From the NCBI GenBank assembly GCA_947648495.1, contig CANSOA010000003.1, positions 90,701-141,255 on the forward strand: a stretch of DNA of 50,555 nucleotides, written 5' to 3'. The translations under genes were made by a program, and so were the position numbers. Under the pieces are notes generated by a model. It saw nothing but the letters and a program-made list of their open reading frames with translations. It did not search any database and was not told where the DNA came from. This DNA is from an uncultured Clostridium sp. (GTDB lineage: Bacteria; Bacillota; Clostridia; TANB77; CAG-508). Positions 35,005 to 44,245 of the stretch are shown in pieces; positions within the stretch are counted from its first letter, which is position 1; the number at the start of each line of letters is the position of its first letter.

Positions 35005-35358
35005 TTAAGGCTGGAATAAATATAGTTCCCATACCATATCCTTATTAGAAACCATGACAATTGCCTCCTCTGTAGAAGACATCATGCCATATTCCTTACT
35101 TTTTCCGCCTTGTATCACTTCAACTGAAGTAGTTGGAAAAGACTTTGTATAATGCTGTTGTGAAGCAAAAGTCCGCTGATTTTCGCTTATTGCCTTTACT
35201 AAACGAGAAACTACATTCATGTCTCTTATTACAATTTCTGAATAAAAACCAGTAAACTTAGAAAATTTCTTTTCTATAAGCTTCCAATTCTCCTCAGAAA
35301 TTGGTTTTTTTGCTCCTTTCTCTAATTCTTTCCGATAATAGTCCAAGTTTTTGTCCAT
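35005..35358 (-). CDS. 117-residue protein of unknown function
   Basis: I do not recognise it. It is soluble, with a helical N-terminal half (NLDYYRKELEKGAKKPISEE, NWKLIEKKF) and a second half with beta propensity ending VSNKDMVWELYLFQP. A Gly/Lys stretch QGGKSKEYGMM lies in the middle. Two in-frame CGG codons (35173, 35332) are read as Arg without a break. AAGGAGG precedes the ATG. It is a single gene with its own terminator. Confidence 0.6.
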   Translation of the reverse strand: MDKNLDYYRKELEKGAKKPISEENWKLIEKKFSKFTGFYSEIVIRDMNVVSRLVKAISENQRTFASQQHYTKSFPTTSVEVIQGGKSKEYGMMSSTEEAIVMVSNKDMVWELYLFQP

Positions 35359-35593
35359 TTTGTGCCTCCTTAAATTATTTCAAAACACCTATAATTAATA
35401 AACCAAAAGTTACCATAATATTATATCATATTTTTTATATTTGTCAAGATTTGAATTCAAAAATAATTTTTGATTTCTCTTTTTATTTTTTGCTATTTCT
35501 ATTTTCTATTTTCTTTCTTCTTTTTTCTTTTTTAAGAATTAAATCAATTAAACCAATAATTTTAATATTGGAATATATTTTGGGGGATATTTT

Positions 35594-35674
35594 GGGGACG
35601 GGGACAGTCTTAGTTAATATAAAAAAAGAAGAAAGAAAATAGAAAAAAGATAGCCAAAGAGTGTCCCCGTCCCC
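35594..35674. repeat. palindromic-end repeat copy, ACAGTCTT variant
   Basis: 81 bases, from GGGGACGGGGACAGTCTT to AAGAGTGTCCCCGTCCCC. It lies in the 538-base gap 35359-35896, whose remaining sequence is A/C-run rich plus two hairpins. Confidence 0.9.
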
Positions 35675-35765
35675 AAAAACTAAAAAACTAAAAAAAACCA
35701 AAAACCACCAAAAACAAAAAAACTCCAAAAATAAAACTAAAATTAAACTTAAACTTCAAAAATGA

Positions 35766-35805
35766 TAAAAAAAGAAAATAGCCACCTTCTTCTCTGGCTA
35801 TTTTC
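35766..35805 (-). terminator. intrinsic terminator downstream of ftsH
   Basis: GAAAATAGCCA pairs with TGGCTATTTTC around ten bases, followed by T residues on the minus strand. Confidence 0.8.
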
Positions 35806-35838
35806 CAAAAAACATTTATAACATATTTTTAGTATTAT

Positions 35839-35878
35839 GTCAAGTTAGTAGAAGCATTAAACTATGCTCTCACTTGAC
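35839..35878 (-). other. second hairpin just after ftsH
   Basis: GTCAAGT/ACTTGAC and the inner AGCAT/ATGCT form a two-part stem between the ftsH stop and its terminator. It may protect the mRNA end. Confidence 0.5.
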
Positions 35879-35896
35879 TTTATTGGATTTTAGGTT

Positions 35897-37708
35897 TTAT
35901 CTGCTCATAATCTCCTCAAACTCTTCTCCGTCAATTTTCTCTCTTTCTAATAAAACATTTGCTACATCATGCAATTTGTTCATATTTTCATTCAAAATAT
36001 CAACTGCTTTTCGATAGGCTGTATCAATAATATTTTTCACTTCTGCATCAATTACCGCTGCTGTTTGTTCGCTCACATCTTTGTGTTGCGCAAAATCTCT
36101 TCCTAAAAAGACTTCTTCTTGTCCAGAACCAAACATAATAGCACCAACAACATCACTCATACCATATTTGGTAACCATACTTCTGGCAATTTTTGATGCT
36201 CTTTCAATATCATTACTTGCACCTGTTGAAATATCTCCTAAAACAAGCTGTTCTGCGACTCTACCTCCTAATAAAGATACAATATTTTCTTCCATTTCCG
36301 ATTTGCTCATAAAAGATTTATCCTCTGCTGGACGATACATCGTATACCCACCAGCCATTCCTCTTGGTACAATCGAAATTTGGTGAACATTGTCTTGAGT
36401 CGGTAAAAATCTGCTAACAACGGCGTGTCCTGCTTCGTGGAAAGCGACCAATTTTTTTTCTTTTTCACTAATTACCCTTGATTTTTTCTCAGGTCCCATT
36501 GTCACTTTAACCATCGCTTCTTCGATTTCTTGCATACCAATTTCTGTTTTATCTCTTCTGGCTGTCAATAAAGCTGCTTCATTTAATACATTTTCCAAAT
36601 CTGCTCCTGCAAATCCAGCTGTATTTTTTGCAACAATACTCAAATCAACATCTGGAGCAATTTTTTTCTTTCGACTATGCACTTCTAATATTTCTTCTCT
36701 TGCTTTTACATCTGGCGCTCCAACCACAATTTGTCTGTCAAATCTGCCAGCTCTTAATAACGCTTTATCTAATACATCTGGTCTGTTTGTCGCAGCCAAT
36801 ACAATAACACCTTCATTTGGACTAAATCCATCCATTTCAACTAATAATTGATTTAAAGTTTGTTCTCTTTCATCATGTCCACCACCAAGACCTGCTCCTC
36901 TTTGACGCCCAACAGCATCAATTTCGTCAATAAAGACAATACATGGCGCATTTTTCTTTGCTTGATCAAACAAATCTCTTACTCTTGATGCACCAACACC
37001 TACAAACATTTCCACAAAATCAGAACCACTAATAATAAAGAATGGCACACCCGCTTCGCCTGCAACTGCTTTGGCAAGCAACGTTTTACCAGTTCCTGGT
37101 TGTCCTACTAATAACACACCTTTTGGAATTCTAGCTCCCATGTCTGTGAATTTTTTAGGTGATTTTAAAAATTCTACAATTTCTTGTAATTCTTCTTTTT
37201 CTTCATCAACACCCGCTACATCTTTGAATAATACTTTATCTTTATCGGTTGCATTAATCATTCTTGCTTTACTTTTTCCAAAAGTCATAGATGTTTTGTT
37301 TCCACCTTGATTTGGATTCATTAATAATAACCAGAAAAGTAAGAATATAATTAAAATAACAAATGGTGAAAATACACTAAGTAAAGCAACAAACACCGAT
37401 TCTTCATCTTGCGTAACTGTAATTTGCCCAGATGCAATATTTTCTGCTATTTCCTCCATAAATGTTTCTAAACTTGGGATCGTAACTTCTTTTACTTTAT
37501 TGGCTGAATCTGCATTTTTCTGCGTTACATACAAAGTCTCCTTATCAGCAGAAATTTCAATTTCTGAAATTTCTCCTTGATTAATTGACTGAATTAATTC
37601 TGAATAATTCATTTTTCGATCTGAACTATTTAGCAAACCACTTAATATTCCTACAGAAGCAATGATAATGATAAGCCAAATCGCTAATGTTTTAATTCCA
37701 TTTTTCAA
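35897..37708 (-). CDS. ftsH: ATP-dependent zinc metalloprotease FtsH
   Basis: This 603-residue membrane AAA+ protease degrades misassembled membrane proteins and regulators. It has two transmembrane segments (residues about 7-25 and 110-130), Walker [15 protein letters not shown], Walker [11 protein letters not shown], the second region of homology [19 protein letters not shown] and the zinc site [13 protein letters not shown]. Full length. It ends the rplI-dnaB-tilS-ftsH run. Confidence 0.97.
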   Translation of the reverse strand: MKNGIKTLAIWLIIIIASVGILSGLLNSSDRKMNYSELIQSINQGEISEIEISADKETLYVTQKNADSANKVKEVTIPSLETFMEEIAENIASGQITVTQDEESVFVALLSVFSPFVILIIFLLFWLLLMNPNQGGNKTSMTFGKSKARMINATDKDKVLFKDVAGVDEEKEELQEIVEFLKSPKKFTDMGARIPKGVLLVGQPGTGKTLLAKAVAGEAGVPFFIISGSDFVEMFVGVGASRVRDLFDQAKKNAPCIVFIDEIDAVGRQRGAGLGGGHDEREQTLNQLLVEMDGFSPNEGVIVLAATNRPDVLDKALLRAGRFDRQIVVGAPDVKAREEILEVHSRKKKIAPDVDLSIVAKNTAGFAGADLENVLNEAALLTARRDKTEIGMQEIEEAMVKVTMGPEKKSRVISEKEKKLVAFHEAGHAVVSRFLPTQDNVHQISIVPRGMAGGYTMYRPAEDKSFMSKSEMEENIVSLLGGRVAEQLVLGDISTGASNDIERASKIARSMVTKYGMSDVVGAIMFGSGQEEVFLGRDFAQHKDVSEQTAAVIDAEVKNIIDTAYRKAVDILNENMNKLHDVANVLLEREKIDGEEFEEIMSR

Positions 37709-37825
37709 TTTTCTTCCTCCTTAATCTTTTATTTGTTCAATAATAGCACACCAAAATTCCTTTTTCAATACCTTTTTCAAAATGTCATATTCTTGTAATA
37801 TTTTCAATTTTTGGTTTCTTAGGGA

Positions 37826-38848
37826 TTAGCCTGTTATCGCGATTATTTTTAATTGTTTCTTTTGTGTTACAATTTTTAAATTCTTATTTGGTGTTAAATA
37901 TTTGTTGCCAATATTGTTATTACATAATTTTAGGATTGCATCAATATGTACTTTTTCTATTCGATTAGTTGTCCCAAATATTTTATCTATCGCATAAAAT
38001 AAAATTTTCTTTTGCATAAGCAAATCCAATTGATTAAATTTTTTTAAATCTATAATAATTTCTGCATTATTTGATTTATTATACTCATAATCTTTAGTTA
38101 CATTGCATTCTTCTATACATAAATCTTCATAAAATTTAGCTGTCTGCTTTCGCAAATATTCCTCTTGCTCTTTTGCAATTTGTGATAATCTTTGCAAACC
38201 TTCAATAATATTAGGATTGAAATCTTTTTTTATATAGGGCACGACAACATTTCGGATTTTGTTTCTGGTATAAGTGTTGTCTGCATTGGATTCATCATAT
38301 CTTGCGACAATATGATTTTGTTTTAAATACTCTTCAATTTCTTCACGTTTTGTTTCAATCAGTGGTCGAATATATTTTCCATTCTTTTTCTCAATTCCGA
38401 CTAAACCTCTTGTGCCTGTTCCTCTTAAAATATTCATGATAATAGTTTCAGCATGATCATTGCAATTATGAGCAATTGCAATCTTGTTGCTATCTGTTTG
38501 ATGCATGATTTCGTCAAAAAACTGATATCTTACCATTCTGCCACTTTCTTCAATACCTCGTTTTTGCTCTTTTGCAATTTCCTTTATATTTACATGTTTT
38601 GCAAAAAAAGGAACTTGTATCTTCTGAGAAAAATCTTTGACAAATGCTTCATCAATATCTGCATTTTCCCTTAAGCCATGATTAATATGGCAAACAGCAA
38701 TCTCAAAACCAATTTCGTTTGAAATTTTATGCAAAATAGCAAGCATGCAAATGGAATCTGGTCCACCAGAAACGCCCAAAATAATTTTGTCACCTTTTTC
38801 AATTAATTTATTCTTTGTTACAAAGTCAAAAATTTTTCGCTCTAACAT
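37826..38848 (-). CDS. tilS: tRNA(Ile) lysidine synthetase TilS
   Basis: This 340-residue enzyme makes lysidine at C34 of the CAU tRNA so that it reads AUA. The PP-loop is ILGVSGGPDSICMLAIL, followed by CHINHGLRENAD, HNCNDHAETIIMNILRGTGT (HD motif) and YTRNKIRNVVVPYI. The C-terminal part is shorter than in E. coli. I chose the ATG at 38848 with GGAAG; the longer reading from 38881 has no site. Confidence 0.93.
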   Translation of the reverse strand: MLERKIFDFVTKNKLIEKGDKIILGVSGGPDSICMLAILHKISNEIGFEIAVCHINHGLRENADIDEAFVKDFSQKIQVPFFAKHVNIKEIAKEQKRGIEESGRMVRYQFFDEIMHQTDSNKIAIAHNCNDHAETIIMNILRGTGTRGLVGIEKKNGKYIRPLIETKREEIEEYLKQNHIVARYDESNADNTYTRNKIRNVVVPYIKKDFNPNIIEGLQRLSQIAKEQEEYLRKQTAKFYEDLCIEECNVTKDYEYNKSNNAEIIIDLKKFNQLDLLMQKKILFYAIDKIFGTTNRIEKVHIDAILKLCNNNIGNKYLTPNKNLKIVTQKKQLKIIAITG

Positions 38849-38901
38849 AATTCTTCCCTTTTTTGCCTCATAATAAACCATAATTTTTTAGCTAATTTGT
38901 A

Positions 38902-40242
38902 TTAAAATCCTTCATCATAACGTCTTTCTAAATTTGCAAATTTCGTGTAACTTGGTAGCCACGCAAGTTTGACCGTTCCTGTAGAACCGCCTCTGTGTTT
39001 AGCCATAATGACTTCAGCAACGTTTTTTTCTTCGCTATCTTCATTATAATAATCATCTCGATATAAGAAAATTACAATATCGGCGTCTTGCTCAATAGCA
39101 CCAGATTCTCTTAAATCAGAAAGCATTGGACGTTTATCGTCACGCTTTTCTGCCCCACGAGACAATTGTGATAGCGCAATTACTGGCACATCTAATTCTT
39201 TTGCAAGAATTTTAAGGGATCGGCTAATTTCTGAAATTTCCTGTTCACGGCTACTATTTCGTTTTCCACTTCCTTGAATCAGTTGCAAATAGTCAATTAC
39301 AATCAGTCCAATATCTTTTTCCATTTTTAATTTCCTACATTTGGCTCGAATCTCCATAACAGTAATTCCGGGCGTATCATCAATATAAATTGGTGCATCT
39401 GACAAAATTCCTAAAGTAGAGGCTAATTTCATCCAATCTTGATCCTCGATTTGACCTGTTTTGATTTTGTTGCTATCAACCAACGCTTCACTGCATAAAA
39501 TTCGGTTTCCAATTTGCTCTTTAGACATTTCCAAATTAAAAATAGCAACTGGAATTTTATTTTGTATAGCGGCATTTGTCGCAATATTTATTGCAAATGC
39601 AGATTTTCCCATTGCTGGACGCGCTGCCAAAATAATTAATTCCGAACCATGAAAACCTGATGTTTTATAATCTAAATCAGAAAAACCTGTGGAAACGCCT
39701 GTAATATGACCTTTTTGATTATACAATTTCTCCAATTCAGCAAATGACTCAACCAAAACATCTTTAATGGAAGAGTAACCAGTTGAACTTTTACTTTGTG
39801 TTAAATCAAATATTTTTTTTTCTGCCATATCTAACACTGCATCTACTTCTTCTGTTTCATCGTAACCTAATGAAATCAATTCATTTGCTGATTGTATTAA
39901 ATTGCGAAGCATATATTTTTCATCCACTATTTTGATATATTTTTCCACATTGGCGGTAGTTGGGACTTTGTCTGGTAAACTTGCTAAATATTCAATGCCT
40001 CCCACTCTTTCAAAATTTCCCGATTCGACTAATTCTGCTTTAACTGTTATAATATCGATTGGCTCATTTTTCGCATACAAACTCAAAATGGCTGAATAAA
40101 TCGCCTTATTATCTTCTCGATAAAATGCCTCTTCTTTTAGTATTTCAATACTACTGATTACGGCTTCTTTATCAGTAAGCATGGAACCAATAATAGCTTG
40201 TTCTGCTTCAATATCATGTGGTGGTATTTTTCCTATATCCAT
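38902..40242 (-). CDS. dnaB: replicative DNA helicase DnaB
   Basis: This 446-residue helicase has an N-terminal domain PPHDIEAEQAIIGSML, Walker A ILAARPAMGKSAFAINI, Walker B GLIVIDYLQLIQG and SQLSRGAEKRDDKRPMLSDL with RESGAIEQDADIVIF. The normal neighbour rplI lies 16 bases upstream. No intein. Confidence 0.97.
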   Translation of the reverse strand: MDIGKIPPHDIEAEQAIIGSMLTDKEAVISSIEILKEEAFYREDNKAIYSAILSLYAKNEPIDIITVKAELVESGNFERVGGIEYLASLPDKVPTTANVEKYIKIVDEKYMLRNLIQSANELISLGYDETEEVDAVLDMAEKKIFDLTQSKSSTGYSSIKDVLVESFAELEKLYNQKGHITGVSTGFSDLDYKTSGFHGSELIILAARPAMGKSAFAINIATNAAIQNKIPVAIFNLEMSKEQIGNRILCSEALVDSNKIKTGQIEDQDWMKLASTLGILSDAPIYIDDTPGITVMEIRAKCRKLKMEKDIGLIVIDYLQLIQGSGKRNSSREQEISEISRSLKILAKELDVPVIALSQLSRGAEKRDDKRPMLSDLRESGAIEQDADIVIFLYRDDYYNEDSEEKNVAEVIMAKHRGGSTGTVKLAWLPSYTKFANLERRYDEGF

Positions 40243-40258
40243 TTGTACATCTCCTATT

Positions 40259-40705
40259 TTATATTGTTGTTACCATAACTTTTAAGATCGCTACAACACC
40301 TTCATTTAGTTTAATATCTACATTTGTAATGCCCGCTACTTTAATGCTTTCTGGTAATACAATTTTCTTTTTATCAACTACTATATTGTACTGTTTTTTC
40401 AAGGTTTCCGCAATTTCTTTAGTAGTTATTGCTCCAAATAAACGTCCATTTTCTCCCGCTTTTACTGTGAACTTAAGCGTCATTTCTTTCATTTTTTTGG
40501 CTAAAGCTTGGGCTTCTTTCAAATCTTCGCCTTTTCTAAAACTTTCCGAATCCTTTTTTGCTTTTAGATTATTCATATTCCCTGTATCGGCTGCAACTGC
40601 TAAATTTTTAGGCAATAAATAATTCCTTGCATAGCCATCCGCTGCATTAATAATCTGATCTTTTTTCCCAACCCCTTTTATATCTTGTTTTAAAATAACT
40701 TTCAT
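40259..40705 (-). CDS. rplI: ribosomal protein bL9
   Basis: This 148-residue protein starts MKVILKQDIKGVGKKDQIIN, followed by VADGYARNYL-like AADGYARNYLLPKNLAV, the long connecting helix and the C-terminal domain GRLFGAITTKEIAETLKKQY. I chose the ATG at 40705 after GAAGGGAG; the longer reading is not family-like. Confidence 0.97.
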   Translation of the reverse strand: MKVILKQDIKGVGKKDQIINAADGYARNYLLPKNLAVAADTGNMNNLKAKKDSESFRKGEDLKEAQALAKKMKEMTLKFTVKAGENGRLFGAITTKEIAETLKKQYNIVVDKKKIVLPESIKVAGITNVDIKLNEGVVAILKVMVTTI

Positions 40706-40912
40706 CTTTTCTCCCTTCTTTGGATTACTTTTCGTTTTTATTTTATAACAAATTTGGGAATTTTTCAAGTTTTTTATCTTAAATTAATTCTAGATTGTGA
40801 AAATATTAGCAGAAATGCTTGGAAATTTTTAAATTGTTTTACTTATATTATATATTATATGTATCATAATTATCTACATTTGTCAATTGTCAATACAATA
40901 ATCTTATATATT

Positions 40913-41239
40913 GGGGACGGGGACAGTCTTGATGATAAAAAGGTAAAAAGTAAAAAATAATAAAAAATAAAAAATAGAAAATAGAAAATAGAAAAAATAG
41001 GGACGGGGACACTCTTCTGAATAAAATACGAAAAACTACTGAAAAAAATTAACCTACAAGACATTTGAAAAATTATTATTAAGGACACTGCTTCTTAAAC
41101 TAAAATTGTAATATCTTTAAAAATATTATTTAAAAAATAAAATATTCTATTTTTTAAATATTAAGACTGTCCCCGTCCCCATTTTTATCCCCATTTTTAC
41201 TAATTTTACCTTTTTATCATCAAGAGTGTCCCCGTCCCC
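40913..41239. repeat. outer palindromic-end repeat, split by an inserted copy
   Basis: The left end GGGGACGGGGACAGTCTT at 40913 continues as GATGATAAAAAGGTAAAA. The right end, finishing at 41239, begins with the exact complement TTTTACCTTTTTATCATC before AAGAGTGTCCCCGTCCCC. The long perfect arms prove that these two ends belong together, with another copy lying between them. The whole gap 40706-41329 holds no gene. Confidence 0.85.
41000..41180. repeat. inner palindromic-end repeat nested in the outer copy
   Basis: Runs from GGGACGGGGACACTCTT to AAGACTGTCCCCGTCCCC, about 181 bases, longer than other copies. Its right half contains its own stem (ATTTAAAAAATA/TATTTTTTAAAT). Confidence 0.85.
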
Positions 41240-41329
41240 AAATACAAATACCAAATATACCAGAAAATCAAAATACACCAAATAAAAATAATCAATAAAA
41301 AAAGAGAGAACTCTCCCTCTTCATCTAAT

Positions 41330-42577
41330 TTATTTCATCTTCCCTTTTACACCCATCTTCTGACTGCCTTGCATTGCCAAAATATTTTGGTCATATGAAA
41401 AAGTTAATTTTTCACGTTCTCTATGTCTTTTCAAAGCAATGTCAATTACTTGGTCTAATTCTTGTTCAAACGTTTTTCCCGTTGCTTCCCATAAATAATA
41501 CGATAAAGCTCCTGGAATGGTGTTTATTTCATTTACATAAACATTTTCCGTTTCTTTATCCATTAAAAAGTCAATTCTAGCAACACCGCTACATCCTAGA
41601 ACCTTAAATGTCTCTTGTGCTAACTTTTGAATTTCATCTCGTTTTTGTTCTGGAATATCAGCTGGTAATTTTTTGCTTGATACTGCCATTCCTTTTCCAC
41701 CATTTATTTTACCACTTCCAGCCTTTGCACCTGAAATTCCTTTTAAACCTGCCTTATTTTTGCTGGCACTTCCCCCCATATATTTATCCGCATAACTCAA
41801 TATTTCATCTGAAAAAAACGGTTCTTCGCACACAGAAGCCTCTGTCTCCGTGATATTTCCAATAACAGAACAATTAATTTCTTTTAAATCTACAACCGCT
41901 TTTTCAACAATAATTCGATCCGAAAATTCCATCGCAAATTCAATGGCTTCTTCTAATTCTACCGCATCTTTCGCTTTTTTTATGCCTACACTAGAACCCA
42001 AATTTCCGGGTTTTACAATGACTGGAAAGCCTAATTCTTCTGTTATTTGCTGTAAAATCTTCTCTTCCTGTTTTATGTATTCCATACTGTAAAACGCTAC
42101 ATAATCAACAACTGGAAGTCCCGATTCTTTGAGTACCTTTTTCATTAATATTTTATCCATACCAATACTTGACGCCAAAATATCTGGTCCAACATATGGA
42201 ATTCCAAGCATATTTAAAAAACCTGCTATGGTTCCATCTTCTCCATTAGTTCCGTGCATAATGGGAAATGCAACATCAATCGTATTTAACACTCTTTTTC
42301 CAATCCAAGGAGCTGGGCATCTTACAACTTTGACACCTTTTCCATCATTGATAACAGAAACTTTATAACTTCGTTTTAACAAAACTTCCATGTCTTGATA
42401 AGCATATAAATCTAACAAATCATCTCCTGTATACATCACGCCTTCTTTTGAAATATAGATGGGAACAATCTCATATTTATCTGGGTTAATTGCCGAAATC
42501 GCTTGCGACATAGTGATAACTGCAATTTCATGTTCTACTGATTTTCCACCAAAAAATATTCCTAATTTAATTTTCAT
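41330..42577 (-). CDS. ddl: D-alanine--D-alanine ligase with an expanded loop
   Basis: This 415-residue ATP-grasp ligase makes the D-Ala-D-Ala dipeptide. Motifs: GKSVEHEIAV at the N-terminus, HGTNGEDGTIAGFL, KPGNLGSSVGIKKA and RIDFLMDKETENVYVNEINT. Between DKYMGG and KGMAV, where most homologues have a direct short link, lies an extra Gly/Lys/Ala/Ser stretch of roughly 25 residues (SASKNKAGLKGISGAKAGSG and on). This is at the loop that closes over the active site. murF lies 44 bases upstream in the operon. Confidence 0.93.
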   Translation of the reverse strand: MKIKLGIFFGGKSVEHEIAVITMSQAISAINPDKYEIVPIYISKEGVMYTGDDLLDLYAYQDMEVLLKRSYKVSVINDGKGVKVVRCPAPWIGKRVLNTIDVAFPIMHGTNGEDGTIAGFLNMLGIPYVGPDILASSIGMDKILMKKVLKESGLPVVDYVAFYSMEYIKQEEKILQQITEELGFPVIVKPGNLGSSVGIKKAKDAVELEEAIEFAMEFSDRIIVEKAVVDLKEINCSVIGNITETEASVCEEPFFSDEILSYADKYMGGSASKNKAGLKGISGAKAGSGKINGGKGMAVSSKKLPADIPEQKRDEIQKLAQETFKVLGCSGVARIDFLMDKETENVYVNEINTIPGALSYYLWEATGKTFEQELDQVIDIALKRHREREKLTFSYDQNILAMQGSQKMGVKGKMK

Positions 42578-42621
42578 TTTCCTATTTTCCTTTCTTGTTT
42601 ATTAGACCTCACGTCCTATGG

Positions 42622-44187
42622 TTATAAATAATTGTCTGGTAAATCATTTTCTAATAAAATAACTGTATTATTGCTTGTTATTCGATTCATTTCTTGCAAA
42701 GCTTCTTCTAAATTTTGGGCAATAAACGTATTTTGTTTCGGATAATGCCTATCTTGTAATCCATTTAAAATAGGCAACGTTTGCTCTGCACCAACTAATA
42801 TGACGTAATCTGCACATTCTGCTGCTTTTTTGCCTAAATCTCGATTAATTTGATTCGCTTTATCTCCTAATTCAACAATTCCAGGTGTTATCAAAACTCT
42901 TTGCTTATTTTCAAATGATTTTAATACGTCAAGTGCCATTTTTGCACCTTTGATATTCGAATTATACGCATCATCAATAATAACACTTCCGTTTGGGTTT
43001 TGTTTTAACTGCAATCTGTGTGGAACTGGTTTTAAATATTTGGCTCCTACTTTGATTTCCTCAGCTGTCATTCCTAATTTATCGGCAATTGCTACAGCAC
43101 CAACAATATTCAAAATATTTAATTCACCTAATAATTTTGTTTTTATGTGGATTTTTTCTTTGTCTGGCAAAACAACATCAAAAGTTGAGCCGTGTTCTGT
43201 TATCTGGATTTTTTCAGCATAATAATCCGCTTTTTTCGTTAAACCAAATTTTACAATATTGGATGGAAGTTCTGCTTTTTTGATATTTTCATCTTCCCAA
43301 TTGACAAATGCTAACCCATTTTCAGGAAGCGAATCAACTAACTCCAATTTCGTTTTTCTGACATTATCCAAAGAATGAAATGTATCTAAATGTTGTGGAC
43401 CAATAGCTGTTACAATACCAAAATTCGGTTTTACAATATCACAAATTTCTTTAATATCTCCAACATATTTCGCTCCCATTTCACAGATAAAAAGTTGATG
43501 AGTTGAGGTTAATTTTTCATTGATGGTTCGTACAACTCCCATCGTTGTATTGTAACTTTCGGGTGTCATTAAAGTATTAAATTTCTGCGATAAAATTGTG
43601 TTTACTGCGTATTTTGTGCTGGTTTTACCATAACTTCCTGTAATTCCAATAACTTGTAAATTGGGAATTTCTTTTAATTTTTTGCTCGCTTTGACACAAA
43701 ATCCTTTTCGAATGCTTTTTTCAACTGGTTTGTTAACTATATTTACAAGATAAACAAATACATAAGCTACCATCGCACAAATATTAGCAACTATCATTGC
43801 AATTTTGTAATCTACAAAAATTGCTACGAAAGTTATCACGGCAAAAATCAGTAAATATGTAACATACATTCTTCTAATTCTGGCAGTTACAACAAACGCT
43901 TTTTTTTCTTTAGCTTTTTTAGATGTTATGATTAGTACAACATATAGAAATATATTTAAAATAATAGCAATATTGTTTATATTCAATAGTAATAAAATAA
44001 TTGGTATTAATAACAATGCTATTATTTTTATATTTAGCACTTTTTTGATGTATCGTTTCATCCAAACAGCATAGCGGTCATTGTAATAATTTTCTAGTTG
44101 CAATATGTGAAGCCCTTCACGTGCTCTTTTGTAAAAGAAAATTAAGAATAAAATTAAATTTATACTTATTAATATATTGTGCATCAT
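42622..44187 (-). CDS. murF: MurF-type ligase with N-terminal membrane domain
   Basis: The catalytic part of this 521-residue protein matches Mur ligases: GITGSYGKTSTKYAVNTILS, PESYNTTMGVVRTINE, EMGAKYVGDIKEICDIVKPN, HRLQLKQNPNGSVIIDDAYNSN. It adds D-Ala-D-Ala to the UDP-MurNAc-tripeptide. Instead of the soluble MurF N-terminal substrate domain it has about 170 residues with several transmembrane helices (LLLIPIILLLLNI, FLYVVLIITS, LLIFAVITFVAIFV), so it is held at the membrane. The start at 44187 has GAAAGGAAG; the longer frame lacks a site. With ddl it forms one operon. The symbol is by function. Confidence 0.85.
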   Translation of the reverse strand: MMHNILISINLILFLIFFYKRAREGLHILQLENYYNDRYAVWMKRYIKKVLNIKIIALLLIPIILLLLNINNIAIILNIFLYVVLIITSKKAKEKKAFVVTARIRRMYVTYLLIFAVITFVAIFVDYKIAMIVANICAMVAYVFVYLVNIVNKPVEKSIRKGFCVKASKKLKEIPNLQVIGITGSYGKTSTKYAVNTILSQKFNTLMTPESYNTTMGVVRTINEKLTSTHQLFICEMGAKYVGDIKEICDIVKPNFGIVTAIGPQHLDTFHSLDNVRKTKLELVDSLPENGLAFVNWEDENIKKAELPSNIVKFGLTKKADYYAEKIQITEHGSTFDVVLPDKEKIHIKTKLLGELNILNIVGAVAIADKLGMTAEEIKVGAKYLKPVPHRLQLKQNPNGSVIIDDAYNSNIKGAKMALDVLKSFENKQRVLITPGIVELGDKANQINRDLGKKAAECADYVILVGAEQTLPILNGLQDRHYPKQNTFIAQNLEEALQEMNRITSNNTVILLENDLPDNYL

Positions 44188-44245
44188 TTCTTCCTTTCTT
44201 TTATTATATGAATTAAACATTAGGCGACTGATAATCGCCTCTATG

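Noticed and set aside
35483..35728. 81-codon ORF spanning a palindromic repeat copy
   Set aside because: It is an accident of the repeat and its A/T-rich flanks; similar spurious frames occur at 28394, 40870 and 15836.
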